Below, in pieces: positions 21,339-29,741 of a stretch of DNA of 64,000 nucleotides (position 1 is the stretch's first letter; each line of letters starts with the position of its first letter). Origin of the DNA: Sulfurisoma sp963709555. Its GTDB lineage: Bacteria; Pseudomonadota; Gammaproteobacteria; Burkholderiales; Rhodocyclaceae. The DNA lies in the NCBI GenBank assembly GCA_963709555.1, contig CAVPWR010000008.1, forward strand, positions 744,001 through 808,000, written 5' to 3'. A program made the position numbers and the translations under genes. The notes under the pieces were generated by a model. That model saw only the letters and a program-made list of their open reading frames with translations. It was not told the DNA's origin and made no database searches.

Positions 21339-23315
21339 ATGACCCAGGCGACAAGCGACGATCAGGATCAAATTGCAGCGCTCGAAGCGCAACTGCGGCA
21401 GCGCGACCACGAGATCGCGCTGCTGCGCGAGACGGCGTTCGCGGTCGGCAGCGAACTCGATCTCGACAAGGTCTTTGCGCTGATCGTCGACCGCGCGCGA
21501 GAGTTGATCGGCGCCGAAACGGTGCTGCTGCCACTGCTCAATCACGACTGCGACGAATATACCTACCGCGCCGGCTCCGGCGCCAATGTCGAGGAGATCG
21601 TCGGCGAGTCGCTGCCACTGGATTTCGGCGTTTGCGGCTGGGTATGGAAACACAAGCGCCCCTGGTGGCGCGGGGTGCTGAGCGAGTTGTCGGAGCAGGA
21701 AAAGAATTTGTGGGAAAAGGAGGCCGGTACGCTGCTGCTGGTGCCGCTGGTCGGTCACCAGCATTTCCTCGGCGGCATCGCCGGCATCAACAAGGCGGGC
21801 GGCGGCGAGTTCAGCGGGAATGACCTGCAGTTGCTCGAGCTGTTCGCCGGCCAGGCTGCCATCGCCATCGAGAACGCGATGGCGATGGAGAAGGTCGAAC
21901 AGGCCAGGCGTGAGGCGGAAGCGGCGCAGGTCGAACTGCAGCGCCTCAACAAGCGGCTCTCGGCGGTCAATCAGGAACTCGAATACCTTTCGCTTTACGA
22001 CCATCTCACCGGCCTGCCCAATCGCTCGTTGTTCCGCGACCGCATCCGCAAGGAAATCGAGCAACAGGGCGACAGAGGCCTGGCCCTGTTGATCGTCGAC
22101 ATCGACCGCTTCCAGGAGATCAACGACACCCTCGGTCATGAGGCCGGCGACGAGCTGTTGCGCATCGTGGCCGGACGCTTCGTCAAGGCGCTGGCCCCGG
22201 CCGACACCATCAGCCGCATGTCGGGCGACGAGTTCGCGGTGCTGCTGACCGGCGCCGACGCCCAGTCCGCCATGGGTTCGGCGCACGGCCTGCTGGCTGC
22301 GCTCGACCAGACCCTGCATCTGGCGGGGCAGGAGGTGCCGGTGACGGCGGGTATCGGCATCGCGCTTTACCCGCAGCATGGCAACGACGTCGCGACCCTC
22401 TTCAAGCATGCCGATGCCGCCATGCTGGCGGCCAAGCGCGAAAAAAGCGGCGCCCACCTTTTCGACGAGCGGCTGGATGCAGGCGACCCCGGCCGCTTCG
22501 CCCTGGTCCGCGACCTGCGCGCGGCACTGGAAGGCGAGGAATTCGCGCTCTATTACCAGCCCAAGGTCGAACTGGCGACGAGCACCATCACCGGCGTCGA
22601 GGCGCTGGCGCGCTGGCGCCGCCAGGACGGCGCCTTCGTGCCGCCGGACATGTTCATCACCGCCCTCGAGCAGACCGGCCTGATCCAGCCCTTCACCTGG
22701 TGGGCGCTGGAGACGGCGATGCGCCAGCGCATCGAATGGCTCAAGCGCCGCCTCGACCTGCGCATTGCGGTCAACGTGCCCATCAGCGTCATCATGGATG
22801 CGCAGTTCATGCCGGAGCTGTCCCGCCTGGTCGATCGCTACGCTGCCCGCGGCGGCATCACCATCGAGATCACCGAGAACGTCTTTTTCGGCGATTACGA
22901 CCGGCTGAACGCCGTTCTGTCCGAATTGCGCAGTTTCGACATCGAGTGTTCGATCGATGATTTCGGCACCGGCCATTCATCGCTCGCCCGCCTGCGGCAA
23001 CTGCCGGTGACGGAACTCAAGATCGATCGTTCCTTCGTCATGGACATGCTGCGCAACAAGGACGACGCGGTGATCGTCAAGTCGACCATCGACCTGGCCC
23101 AGAACCTCGGACTCAAGGTGGTGGCCGAGGGCGTCGAGAACGTGCAGACCCTGCAGCAGCTCTACCGCCTGCGTTGCGACAGCGTCCAGGGCTTCCACAT
23201 TTCCAAGGCGCTGCCGGTGGCCGAGCTCGAAGCCTTCCTCGTCCATTCGAAATGGGCGGTCGCCCGCGTCGGCCGCCCTGCAGCCGACTCTGCTGGCGGC
23301 GACTGGAGCATTTGA
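21339..23315 (+). CDS. GAF-GGDEF-EAL cyclic-di-GMP signalling protein
   Basis: 658 residues. Coiled-coil at 5-35, GAF sensor domain about 40-190, second coiled-coil, GGDEF domain about 225-380, EAL domain about 395-650. The GGDEF signature reads SGDEF (residues 294-298), a substitution of the first Gly. The EAL side looks intact: VEALARW with Glu421, AVNVPIS, the DDFGTG loop and AEGVEN. It is therefore more likely a phosphodiesterase with a regulatory GGDEF domain than a cyclase (inference). No membrane segment is present, so it is cytoplasmic. The ATG at 21339 is preferred over a TTG at 21282. The ligand of the GAF domain is unknown. Confidence 0.9.
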   Translation: MTQATSDDQDQIAALEAQLRQRDHEIALLRETAFAVGSELDLDKVFALIVDRARELIGAETVLLPLLNHDCDEYTYRAGSGANVEEIVGESLPLDFGVCGWVWKHKRPWWRGVLSELSEQEKNLWEKEAGTLLLVPLVGHQHFLGGIAGINKAGGGEFSGNDLQLLELFAGQAAIAIENAMAMEKVEQARREAEAAQVELQRLNKRLSAVNQELEYLSLYDHLTGLPNRSLFRDRIRKEIEQQGDRGLALLIVDIDRFQEINDTLGHEAGDELLRIVAGRFVKALAPADTISRMSGDEFAVLLTGADAQSAMGSAHGLLAALDQTLHLAGQEVPVTAGIGIALYPQHGNDVATLFKHADAAMLAAKREKSGAHLFDERLDAGDPGRFALVRDLRAALEGEEFALYYQPKVELATSTITGVEALARWRRQDGAFVPPDMFITALEQTGLIQPFTWWALETAMRQRIEWLKRRLDLRIAVNVPISVIMDAQFMPELSRLVDRYAARGGITIEITENVFFGDYDRLNAVLSELRSFDIECSIDDFGTGHSSLARLRQLPVTELKIDRSFVMDMLRNKDDAVIVKSTIDLAQNLGLKVVAEGVENVQTLQQLYRLRCDSVQGFHISKALPVAELEAFLVHSKWAVARVGRPAADSAGGDWSI

Positions 23316-23337
23316 GGCCTGTTTGAGGCCAAAGTAG

Positions 23338-23390
23338 CCCCCCCACGCTCGCAATGGCGGCTCGCTGCCCCCTGAGGGGGCGCTTGCCGG
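23338..23390 (+). repeat. GC-rich dispersed repeat, type B, copy 1
   Basis: CCCCCCACGCTCGCAA, then GGCTCGCTGCCCCC, then a G-rich arm. The same two blocks in the same order recur at 29746-29815. It lies between the GGDEF-EAL gene and surE. Confidence 0.75.
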
Positions 23391-23470
23391 CTTACCCTCC
23401 AACTCGGCGAGGGCCCCGGGTTGGCCTGGCGCCGGCCATTCGCATGGGGGGCGCGGTACAATCCGCAGCC

Positions 23471-24223
23471 ATGCCCAAGACGCGCATCCTCCTCAGTAAC
23501 GACGACGGCTACTTCGCGCCGGGCATCGAGGCGCTCGCCGGCGCCCTCGCCGGCCTGGCCGAGATCACCGTGGTGGCGCCCGAGCGCGACCGCAGCGGCG
23601 CCTCGAATTCCCTCACGCTCGACCGGCCCCTGCAACTGCGGCGTTCGGCCAACGGCTTCTTTTACGTCAATGGCACGCCCACCGACTGCGTGCACCTGGC
23701 CGTGACCGGCATGCTCGAGCAGCAGCCCGACATGGTGGTGTCCGGCATCAACCTCGGTGCCAACATGGGCGACGATACGATTTACTCCGGCACGGTGGCG
23801 GCGGCGATGGAGGGTTACCTGCTCGGCGTGCCGGCCATCGCGGTGTCGCTGGCGAGCAAGGCCGGCGCACATTTCGCCACCGCCGCGCGCATCGCCCGCG
23901 AGACGGTCGAGCGCTTCCAGCGCGAGGCCTTCGGTGCGCCGGTGCTGCTCAACATCAACGTGCCCGACCTGCCCTGGGAAGAAATCCGGGGCATCCGCGT
24001 CACCCGCCTGGGTCGCCGCCACAAGGCCGAGCCGGTGGTGAAGCAGGTGTCGCCGCGCAACGAAACGGTCTATTGGGTCGGCGCCGCCGGCGCGGCGGCC
24101 GATGCCGGCGAGGGCACGGATTTCCATGCGGTCGCGAACGGCTATGTCTCGGTGACGCCGCTGCAGATCGACTTGACCCACGCCGCGCAAGTCGGCGCGG
24201 TGACGGACTGGCTGCAGCGATGA
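23471..24223 (+). CDS. surE: 5'/3'-nucleotidase SurE
   Basis: 250 residues, starting MPKTRILLSNDDGYFAPGIEAL with the metal-binding Asn10-Asp11-Asp12. Further signatures are APERDRSGASNSLTL, NGTPTDCVHLA and VVSGINLGANMGDDTIYSGTV. SurE dephosphorylates nucleoside monophosphates and is stationary-phase linked. It is first in the conserved order surE-pcm-nlpD-rpoS. The ATG at 23471 is chosen from family alignment, since the frame upstream runs through the GC-rich repeat. Its stop overlaps the pcm start by four bases (ATGA). Confidence 0.96.
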   Translation: MPKTRILLSNDDGYFAPGIEALAGALAGLAEITVVAPERDRSGASNSLTLDRPLQLRRSANGFFYVNGTPTDCVHLAVTGMLEQQPDMVVSGINLGANMGDDTIYSGTVAAAMEGYLLGVPAIAVSLASKAGAHFATAARIARETVERFQREAFGAPVLLNINVPDLPWEEIRGIRVTRLGRRHKAEPVVKQVSPRNETVYWVGAAGAAADAGEGTDFHAVANGYVSVTPLQIDLTHAAQVGAVTDWLQR

Positions 24224-24885
24224 GCGGTACCGGTACGCTCGCCGGCATCGGCATGACCTCGCAGCGCACCCGTGCGCGCATGATCGAGCGGCTGCGCGTC
24301 GAGGGCATTCGCGACGAGCGCGTGTTGACGGCGATCGCCGCGGTGCCGCGCCACATCTTCGTCGAGCAGGCGATGGCCCACCGCGCCTACGAGGACACTG
24401 CGCTGCCGCTGATCCTCGGTCAGACCATCTCGCAGCCCTTTGTCGTGGCGCGCATGATCGAATTGCTCCATGCCGGCCGCGACAGTCTCGGAAAAACGCT
24501 CGAAATCGGCGCCGGCTGCGGCTACCAGGCCGCCGTGCTGGCGATGCTGACGCGCGAAGTCTTCGCCGTCGAGCGCCTGGCGCCGCTGTTGCTCAAGGCG
24601 CGCGACCATCTGCGCCAGTTGAAACTTTCCCAGGTCCGCCTCAAGCATGCCGACGGCATGGGGGGGCTGCCCGAGGCGGCACCTTTCGACACCATCATCG
24701 TCGCCGCTGCCGCCGCCGGTATTCCGCCGCCGCTGCTCGATCAGCTTGCCCCGGGCGGGCGCCTGATGATCCCGGTCGGAACCGACCCGCAGGTGCTGTG
24801 CCTGATCGAGCGCGGCCCGCAGGGCTTCGTCGAGTCGCGCTTTGACGCCGTGCGTTTTGTGCCCCTGCTGCCAGGAGTCGAGTGA
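24220..24885 (+). CDS. pcm: protein-L-isoaspartate O-methyltransferase
   Basis: 221 residues. It has the SAM-binding motif I LEIGAGCGYQAAVLA, the upstream PLILGQTISQPFVVARMIELL block and the C-terminal GRLMIPVGTDPQ. It methylates L-isoaspartyl residues in damaged proteins so that they can revert to aspartate. The start ATG overlaps the surE stop, and the stop TGA overlaps the nlpD start, so all three are translationally coupled. Confidence 0.96.
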   Translation: MSGTGTLAGIGMTSQRTRARMIERLRVEGIRDERVLTAIAAVPRHIFVEQAMAHRAYEDTALPLILGQTISQPFVVARMIELLHAGRDSLGKTLEIGAGCGYQAAVLAMLTREVFAVERLAPLLLKARDHLRQLKLSQVRLKHADGMGGLPEAAPFDTIIVAAAAAGIPPPLLDQLAPGGRLMIPVGTDPQVLCLIERGPQGFVESRFDAVRFVPLLPGVE

Positions 24886-25808
24886 TGTCGCGCTTACTGA
24901 TCATCTTTATCTTGTCCATTCTTGCCGGATGCGCCAGCCAGGCTCCGGCCCCGGTCAGCGACAGGTCGAGCGGAGGCGCCGTCGCGCCTGTCGCCGCCGA
25001 GGTCCGGCCCGGCCATTACGCGGTGAAGAAGGGTGACACCCTCTATCGCATCGCGCTCGACCACGGCCAGGACTACAAGGACGTGGTGGCCTGGAACAAC
25101 CTGGAGAATCCGAACCGCATCGAGGTCGGGCAACAGCTGCGCATGGTCCCGCCCGAGGGTACGCCGGTGGCCGTGACGAAGCCGGTGACGGCGAGTGCAC
25201 CGGTCGAGGTTAAGCCGGTGGCCACGGTCCCCGTGGCGCCAGCGCCGACTTCTTCCAGCACGACGACGCTCAAGCGCGACCCCAAGGGGGGCAAGCTGCC
25301 TTATTCGGAAGAGAACCTGGCCAGCCTGCGCGGAGCCGATGGCGTGCCTGCGGCTGCGGCTCCCCCGGTTCCCCCGGCCCCGGCGGTCGAAACCCCGGCC
25401 ACGGACAAACCTGCAGCGCCCGCCAACGAGGACGGCATCGACTGGGCCTGGCCGGCATCGGGCAAGCTCCTGGCCGGCTTCACCGAGAGCGGCACGACGC
25501 CCAACAAGGGCCTCGACATCACTGGCAAGACGGGTGAGTCGGTGCTGGCGGCGGCAGGAGGCAAAGTCGTCTATGTCGGCAGCGGCCTGCGCGGTTACGG
25601 CAACCTGGTCATCGTGCGCCATAGCGCGGCATTTCTCTCCGCCTACGCGCACAACAGCAAGATTCTGGTCAAGGAGGGTGCCGCCGTCACCAAGGGCCAG
25701 AAGATCGCCGAGATCGGCAGCTCCGATACCGACCAGACCAAGCTGCACTTCGAGATCCGCCGCCAGGGCAAGCCGGTCGATCCGGCCAAGTATCTGCCGC
25801 CGCGCTGA
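24885..25808 (+). CDS. nlpD: lipoprotein NlpD: LysM and degenerate LytM (M23) domains
   Basis: 307 residues. Lipobox LAGC with Cys16; LysM domain about residues 44-88 (HYAVKKGDTLYRIALDHG to GQQLRMVP); a long Pro/Ala/Thr linker; LytM domain from about residue 190 to the end. The first zinc ligand of active M23 peptidases is missing: NKGLDITG has Asn where they have His. As in E. coli NlpD it should activate an amidase rather than cut peptidoglycan itself (inference from family). The linker includes one dispersed-repeat copy and a CCCCAAGGGGG run. rpoS follows after 7 bp; a main rpoS promoter inside nlpD is known in enterobacteria. Confidence 0.94.
   Translation: MSRLLIIFILSILAGCASQAPAPVSDRSSGGAVAPVAAEVRPGHYAVKKGDTLYRIALDHGQDYKDVVAWNNLENPNRIEVGQQLRMVPPEGTPVAVTKPVTASAPVEVKPVATVPVAPAPTSSSTTTLKRDPKGGKLPYSEENLASLRGADGVPAAAAPPVPPAPAVETPATDKPAAPANEDGIDWAWPASGKLLAGFTESGTTPNKGLDITGKTGESVLAAAGGKVVYVGSGLRGYGNLVIVRHSAAFLSAYAHNSKILVKEGAAVTKGQKIAEIGSSDTDQTKLHFEIRRQGKPVDPAKYLPPR
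25231..25252 (-). repeat. dispersed short repeat, copy 5, inside nlpD
   Basis: CCGTGGCGCCAGCGCCGACT then TC on the plus strand. It encodes V-A-P-A-P-T-S in the flexible linker of NlpD. Confidence 0.65.
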
Positions 25809-25815
25809 CCCCGCC

Positions 25816-26763
25816 GTGTCCGGACAAGACCCCGAGAGCCGGCCCGAGGAGGAAATCGCCTTCGATGGCGATGCCGCCGGCGCGGAGGAAAACGCGCCGC
25901 GTGTCGAGGACGAGTTCCTCGACGATGTCACCCAGATATACCTCAATGAGATTGGCGCCACCCACCTGCTCACGCCACAGGAGGAACTGAGCCTGGCACG
26001 GCGCACCCGTGCCGGTGATTTCGCGGCGCGGCAGCACATGATCGAGGCCAACCTGCGCCTGGTGGTGAGCGTGGCCAAGCACTACCAGCATCGCGGCATG
26101 CCGCTCGACGACCTGATCGAGGAGGGCAACCTCGGCCTCATCCATGCGCTGGAAAAGTTCGACCCCGAGCGCGGCTTCCGTTTTTCCACCTACGCCACCT
26201 GGTGGATCCGCCAGAACATCGAACGCGCGATCATGAACCAGTCGCGCACCATCCGCCTGCCGGTGCATGTGGTGAAGGAACTCAACCTGGTCTTGCGCGC
26301 ACTGCGCCAGATCGACGAACGCGCCGGCGGCGAGCACCGCGCCGAGAGCCATGCCGGGATCGAGGCCGTGGCACAACTGCTAGACAAGCCGGCCGCGGAA
26401 ATCCGCCAGATCCTGCAGCTGGGCGAGCGGGTTACCTCGCTCGATGCGCCTCTGGACATCGACCCCGAGCTCTCCGTCGCCGACTCGGTCGCCGACGAGG
26501 GCGACGTGTCCCCCGACGCCCAGGTCGAGCACGATGAGATCGTCCGCCACGTGCGCGAATGGGTGGCACAGCTCTCGGACAAACAGCGCCGCGTCATCGA
26601 ACGCCGCTATGGCCTCGGTACCGAAGAAGTGCGCACACTGGAGGAACTGGCGCACGAACTCGGCGTCACCCGCGAGCGCGTGCGCCAGATCCAGTTGGAG
26701 GCATTGGGTCAACTGCGTCGGCGCCTGCTGCGCGACGGCCTGGACAAGGCCGACCTGCTATAG
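25816..26763 (+). CDS. rpoS: RNA polymerase sigma factor RpoS
   Basis: 315 residues from GTG 25816. Region 1.2 contains DDVTQIYLNEIGATHLLTPQEELSLARR. Region 2 contains NLRLVVSVAKHYQHRGMPLDDLIEEGNLGLIHALEKFDPERGFRFSTYATWWIRQ when read through. Region 4 has GVTRERVRQIQLEALGQLRRRL. Together with nlpD upstream this identifies the stationary-phase/general-stress sigma rather than RpoD or RpoH. GTG is the only reasonable start and has no strong ribosome binding site, so coupling to nlpD (7-bp gap) or upstream-leader control is likely. It converges with mltB. Confidence 0.95.
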   Translation: MSGQDPESRPEEEIAFDGDAAGAEENAPRVEDEFLDDVTQIYLNEIGATHLLTPQEELSLARRTRAGDFAARQHMIEANLRLVVSVAKHYQHRGMPLDDLIEEGNLGLIHALEKFDPERGFRFSTYATWWIRQNIERAIMNQSRTIRLPVHVVKELNLVLRALRQIDERAGGEHRAESHAGIEAVAQLLDKPAAEIRQILQLGERVTSLDAPLDIDPELSVADSVADEGDVSPDAQVEHDEIVRHVREWVAQLSDKQRRVIERRYGLGTEEVRTLEELAHELGVTRERVRQIQLEALGQLRRRLLRDGLDKADLL

Positions 26764-26773
26764 CGCGCCTCTC

Positions 26774-26801
26774 GGCGTGCCGCCAGCGCCGACTTTTCCG
26801 G
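26774..26801 (-). repeat. dispersed short repeat, copy 6
   Basis: GGCGTGCCGCCAGCGCCGAC followed by TTTTCCGG, filling most of the 45 bp between the convergent rpoS and mltB stops. The CGACTTTTCCGG end is shared with the copy at 39161. Confidence 0.75.
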
Positions 26802-26808
26802 AGGTGAA

Positions 26809-27801
26809 CTAGCGCGCGGCCTTCAAGGCTGCGGCGAGCTGATACACCGCCATGGCGTAGAAGCTCGACCGGTTGTAGCGGGTGATGACGAAGAAGTTCT
26901 GATAACCCAGCCAGTATTCCGTCGCCGCACCCGGCGTGACGAGGTCGATCAGGGCGGCGGGCTTTGCCGCCGCATCGCCGGTACGCACGCCCAGCGCCAC
27001 CATCTCGGCGGGCAGCCGCAGCGGGCGGATGCCCTCGTCGATGAGCGGCTGCGGATTGCCGCCAGGTTCCATCTCGACCGCCGTCGTCACCGGCTCGCCC
27101 GGCTGCCAGCCGTGGGCCTGGAGGAAATGGGCGACGCTGCCGATGGCATCGGTGGTGCTGGCGGTCAGGTCGATGCGGCCGCTGTCGTCGAAATCCACCG
27201 CCCACTGGCGCACGCTGCTGGGCAGGAATTGCGGCAGGCCCAGTGCGCCGGCGTAGGAGCCGCGATAGCTCAGGGGATCGCGTCCCTGCTCGCGCGCCAG
27301 CAACAGCAGGGCTTCGAGTTCGCGGCGGAACAGTTCGGCGCGTGGCGGATAGTCGAAGGCCAGCGTGGCCAGCGCCGCCAGCGTGCCGTAGCGGCCGGTG
27401 TTGCGGCCGTAGATGGTTTCGATGCCGATGATGGCGACCACATATTCCTCCGGCACCCCGTAGCGCAGGCTGGCCTCGGCCAGTGCCTCACGATGTTCAT
27501 GCCAGAAGCGCAGGCCGGCGGCGATGCGCCTGGGTTCGACGAAACGGTCGTGGTAGGCGTGCCACGAACGGATGCCCGGGTCGGCGGGTGGCTTGATGGC
27601 CTTGATCACCGAGGGCAGCGGCTGGATCTGGCTGAACACGGCGAGCAGGGCTGCGCGGTCGAAGCCGTGGCGGCTTTCCATCTCGGCGACGAAAGCGCGC
27701 ACGTCGTCGCGTGCGGCGAAGTCGCGCGCCGATGCCGCATTGGCGGATAGACAGGCGATCCAGCACAGGGCCAGCAGGCAATGGCGGACGCGGGATTTCA
27801 C
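26809..27801 (-). CDS. mltB: membrane-bound lytic murein transglycosylase B
   Basis: 330 residues. A signal peptide (MKSRVRHCLLALCWIACLSANAASA) is followed by the SLT-B fold. The catalytic glutamate is Glu128 in GIETIYGRNTG. Other MltB marks are SYAGALGLPQFLPSS, DGSVAHFL-like AIGSVAHFLQAHGW, and the C-terminal ITRYNRSSFYAMAVYQLA. It cuts glycan strands to form 1,6-anhydro-muropeptides. A Cys is present in the signal region but no clean lipobox is visible, so it may be a soluble Slt35-type form. It starts with GTG overlapping the tgpA stop (GTGA), so it is last in the moxR-DUF58-tgpA-mltB operon. Confidence 0.92.
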   Translation of the reverse strand: MKSRVRHCLLALCWIACLSANAASARDFAARDDVRAFVAEMESRHGFDRAALLAVFSQIQPLPSVIKAIKPPADPGIRSWHAYHDRFVEPRRIAAGLRFWHEHREALAEASLRYGVPEEYVVAIIGIETIYGRNTGRYGTLAALATLAFDYPPRAELFRRELEALLLLAREQGRDPLSYRGSYAGALGLPQFLPSSVRQWAVDFDDSGRIDLTASTTDAIGSVAHFLQAHGWQPGEPVTTAVEMEPGGNPQPLIDEGIRPLRLPAEMVALGVRTGDAAAKPAALIDLVTPGAATEYWLGYQNFFVITRYNRSSFYAMAVYQLAAALKAAR

Positions 27802-29741
27802 GGCTGGAAGCGGGTGACGCGGGTTTTCAGTTCGTTGAGCAGCACGGGGTCAAGGCTACCGTAGCGCAGGTGGCCGTAGAGCGCCGAAATGGCGTGGATT
27901 TCCGTTGCGCTTTCGGGAAAGCGCGCGGCAACGCGCGCAGCGTAAGCCAGCGGCCCCTCCCAGGGGGCGCGTGGCAGGCCGTGACGTTCCAGCTTGCTAC
28001 CGAGCCTCAGCCAAAGGCGCAGCGCCGGGTCGGTGCGCCGCCGCTGGCGCAGTGCCCAGGCGGTGAGCCCGAGCAGCACCAGGCCGGCCAGTACCGCCAG
28101 GGTCGCCGTCATCTGCCGCCAGTCGGGCGCGCGCATGCCGAGGCGGTTGAGGAATTCGCGCTGGCGCTCCGGGTTGTAGCCGATCACCCACTGATTCCAG
28201 GTGTTGGCGACGGCGTCGAGGCGCAGCCGCAGTTCGCGCAGCAGGGACAGGTCGAGGCGCGCCATGAAGGGGATATTCGATCCGGCAGGAACGGCCGCGG
28301 CGAGGTTCTGCTCGATGCGCGACGGCACGCTGAGCGCGGTCGGATCGATGCGAACCCAGCCGCGGTCCTTGAGCCAGACTTCGGCCCAGGCGTGGGCGTC
28401 GTACTGCCGCACCGTGAAGTAGCCGTCGAAGGGATTGATCTCGCCGCCCTGGTAGCCGGTGACCACGCGTGCCGGCAGGCCGGCCGCGCGCAGGGCGAAG
28501 ACGAAGGCACCGGAAAAATGCTCGCAGAAGCCTTCGCGGGTATCGAACAGGAATTCGTCCACGCTGTGCTGTCCGAGCAAAGGCGGGGTCAGGCTGTAGC
28601 GCAGCCCCTGGGTCAGGAAGTAACGGCTGGCGGCCTCGATCACGGCCTCGTCCGTTTTCAGACTGTCGCGCCAGCCCCTGGCCAGTTCGCGTGTCCGCGG
28701 GTTGAAGTCGCGGGGCAGGGCGAGGGCGCGCCGCAGTATGCCGGCGGCTTCGTCGAGCCCCGCGTTCATCGTCGTGTGCGAAGTCACCGTGTAGTTGCGG
28801 CGGGCCGTCACCGGCGCCTTGGCCAGCAGCTGGTAGTCGCCCGTCATCAGGCTGTCCGGCGGCAATCCTCCCGGCAGCTCGAGCGCAAAGAGCCAGGACT
28901 TGGCGTGGGCTTCGAGGGTGACCTCGTAGCTTATGGCCGGGCCTTGCGCTGCGTAGGGCAGGCGCGGCAGCGACAGCCGCGGTTCGGGGCGCCAGGTGCG
29001 GCCGTCGAACTCGCTCAGCACCGGGCCGCGCCAGTAGAGCTGGTCGCGCGGCGGCGCCTGCTCGAACTTGGCGCGAAAGGCGATGGCATCGGATTGCGAG
29101 AGGTTGCTGATGCTGCCGGGCGCCATCGAGTCCGACAGTCCGGTCAGCGCCGAGAAGGCGTCGCGCGGCAGGCCCCACAACGGGCCCTGCACGCGCGGGA
29201 ACAGCACGAACAGCAGCAGCATGAAGGGCGCCGCCTGCAGCAGCATCAGGGTTGATCGGCGCAGCAGGTCGATCGGGCGGGCGCGGCCGTCGGCGAGGCT
29301 GCCGAGCGCGGCGGTGACGGTGACGATGGTGGCGAGCATGAGGCCGGCCGTGGCGATGCTCTGGGCGAAGAAGAAATGGGCGAGGACGAGGAAGTAGCAG
29401 AGGAAGATCACGGCCAAGCCGTCGCGCCGGGTGTGTGCCTCCAGCGGCTTCAAGGCCAGAAACAGGATCAGCAGCGCCACGCCGGGGTTCTGCCCGAACA
29501 GCGTCTTGAACTGGGCGAGGACGCCGGCGCTGCCGGCGAAGGTGAGCAGGATCAGCCAGCCGCGCGCGGGCAGCTTGCGGTGGGTCCAGTTGAGCAGCGC
29601 GCGCCCGGCCAGCAGCGCCAGCGCCAGCGCGGAGAGCCAGGGCGGCACGTGCGGCGTCAGCGGCAGCAGGGCGGTCAGCGCGGCGGCGAGCAGCCACCAG
29701 GTCTGCAGCGCCGTGATGGCTGGCGATTTACTCTTTGCCAT
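27798..29741 (-). CDS. tgpA: transglutaminase-like membrane protein (TgpA type, DUF3488)
   Basis: 647 residues. About six hydrophobic helices lie in residues 10-200, then a large periplasmic transglutaminase domain with the triad Cys406 (TREGFCEHFSG), His450 (YDAHAWAEVW) and Asp466 (GWVRIDPT), and one more helix near residue 560. Pseudomonas TgpA is an essential periplasmic transglutaminase. The start MAKSKSPAITALQ at 29741 is chosen because the frame upstream reads through a GC-rich repeat. It overlaps the DUF58 gene by 14 bp, which is the standard moxR-DUF58-tgpA order. Confidence 0.9.
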   Translation of the reverse strand: MAKSKSPAITALQTWWLLAAALTALLPLTPHVPPWLSALALALLAGRALLNWTHRKLPARGWLILLTFAGSAGVLAQFKTLFGQNPGVALLILFLALKPLEAHTRRDGLAVIFLCYFLVLAHFFFAQSIATAGLMLATIVTVTAALGSLADGRARPIDLLRRSTLMLLQAAPFMLLLFVLFPRVQGPLWGLPRDAFSALTGLSDSMAPGSISNLSQSDAIAFRAKFEQAPPRDQLYWRGPVLSEFDGRTWRPEPRLSLPRLPYAAQGPAISYEVTLEAHAKSWLFALELPGGLPPDSLMTGDYQLLAKAPVTARRNYTVTSHTTMNAGLDEAAGILRRALALPRDFNPRTRELARGWRDSLKTDEAVIEAASRYFLTQGLRYSLTPPLLGQHSVDEFLFDTREGFCEHFSGAFVFALRAAGLPARVVTGYQGGEINPFDGYFTVRQYDAHAWAEVWLKDRGWVRIDPTALSVPSRIEQNLAAAVPAGSNIPFMARLDLSLLRELRLRLDAVANTWNQWVIGYNPERQREFLNRLGMRAPDWRQMTATLAVLAGLVLLGLTAWALRQRRRTDPALRLWLRLGSKLERHGLPRAPWEGPLAYAARVAARFPESATEIHAISALYGHLRYGSLDPVLLNELKTRVTRFQP

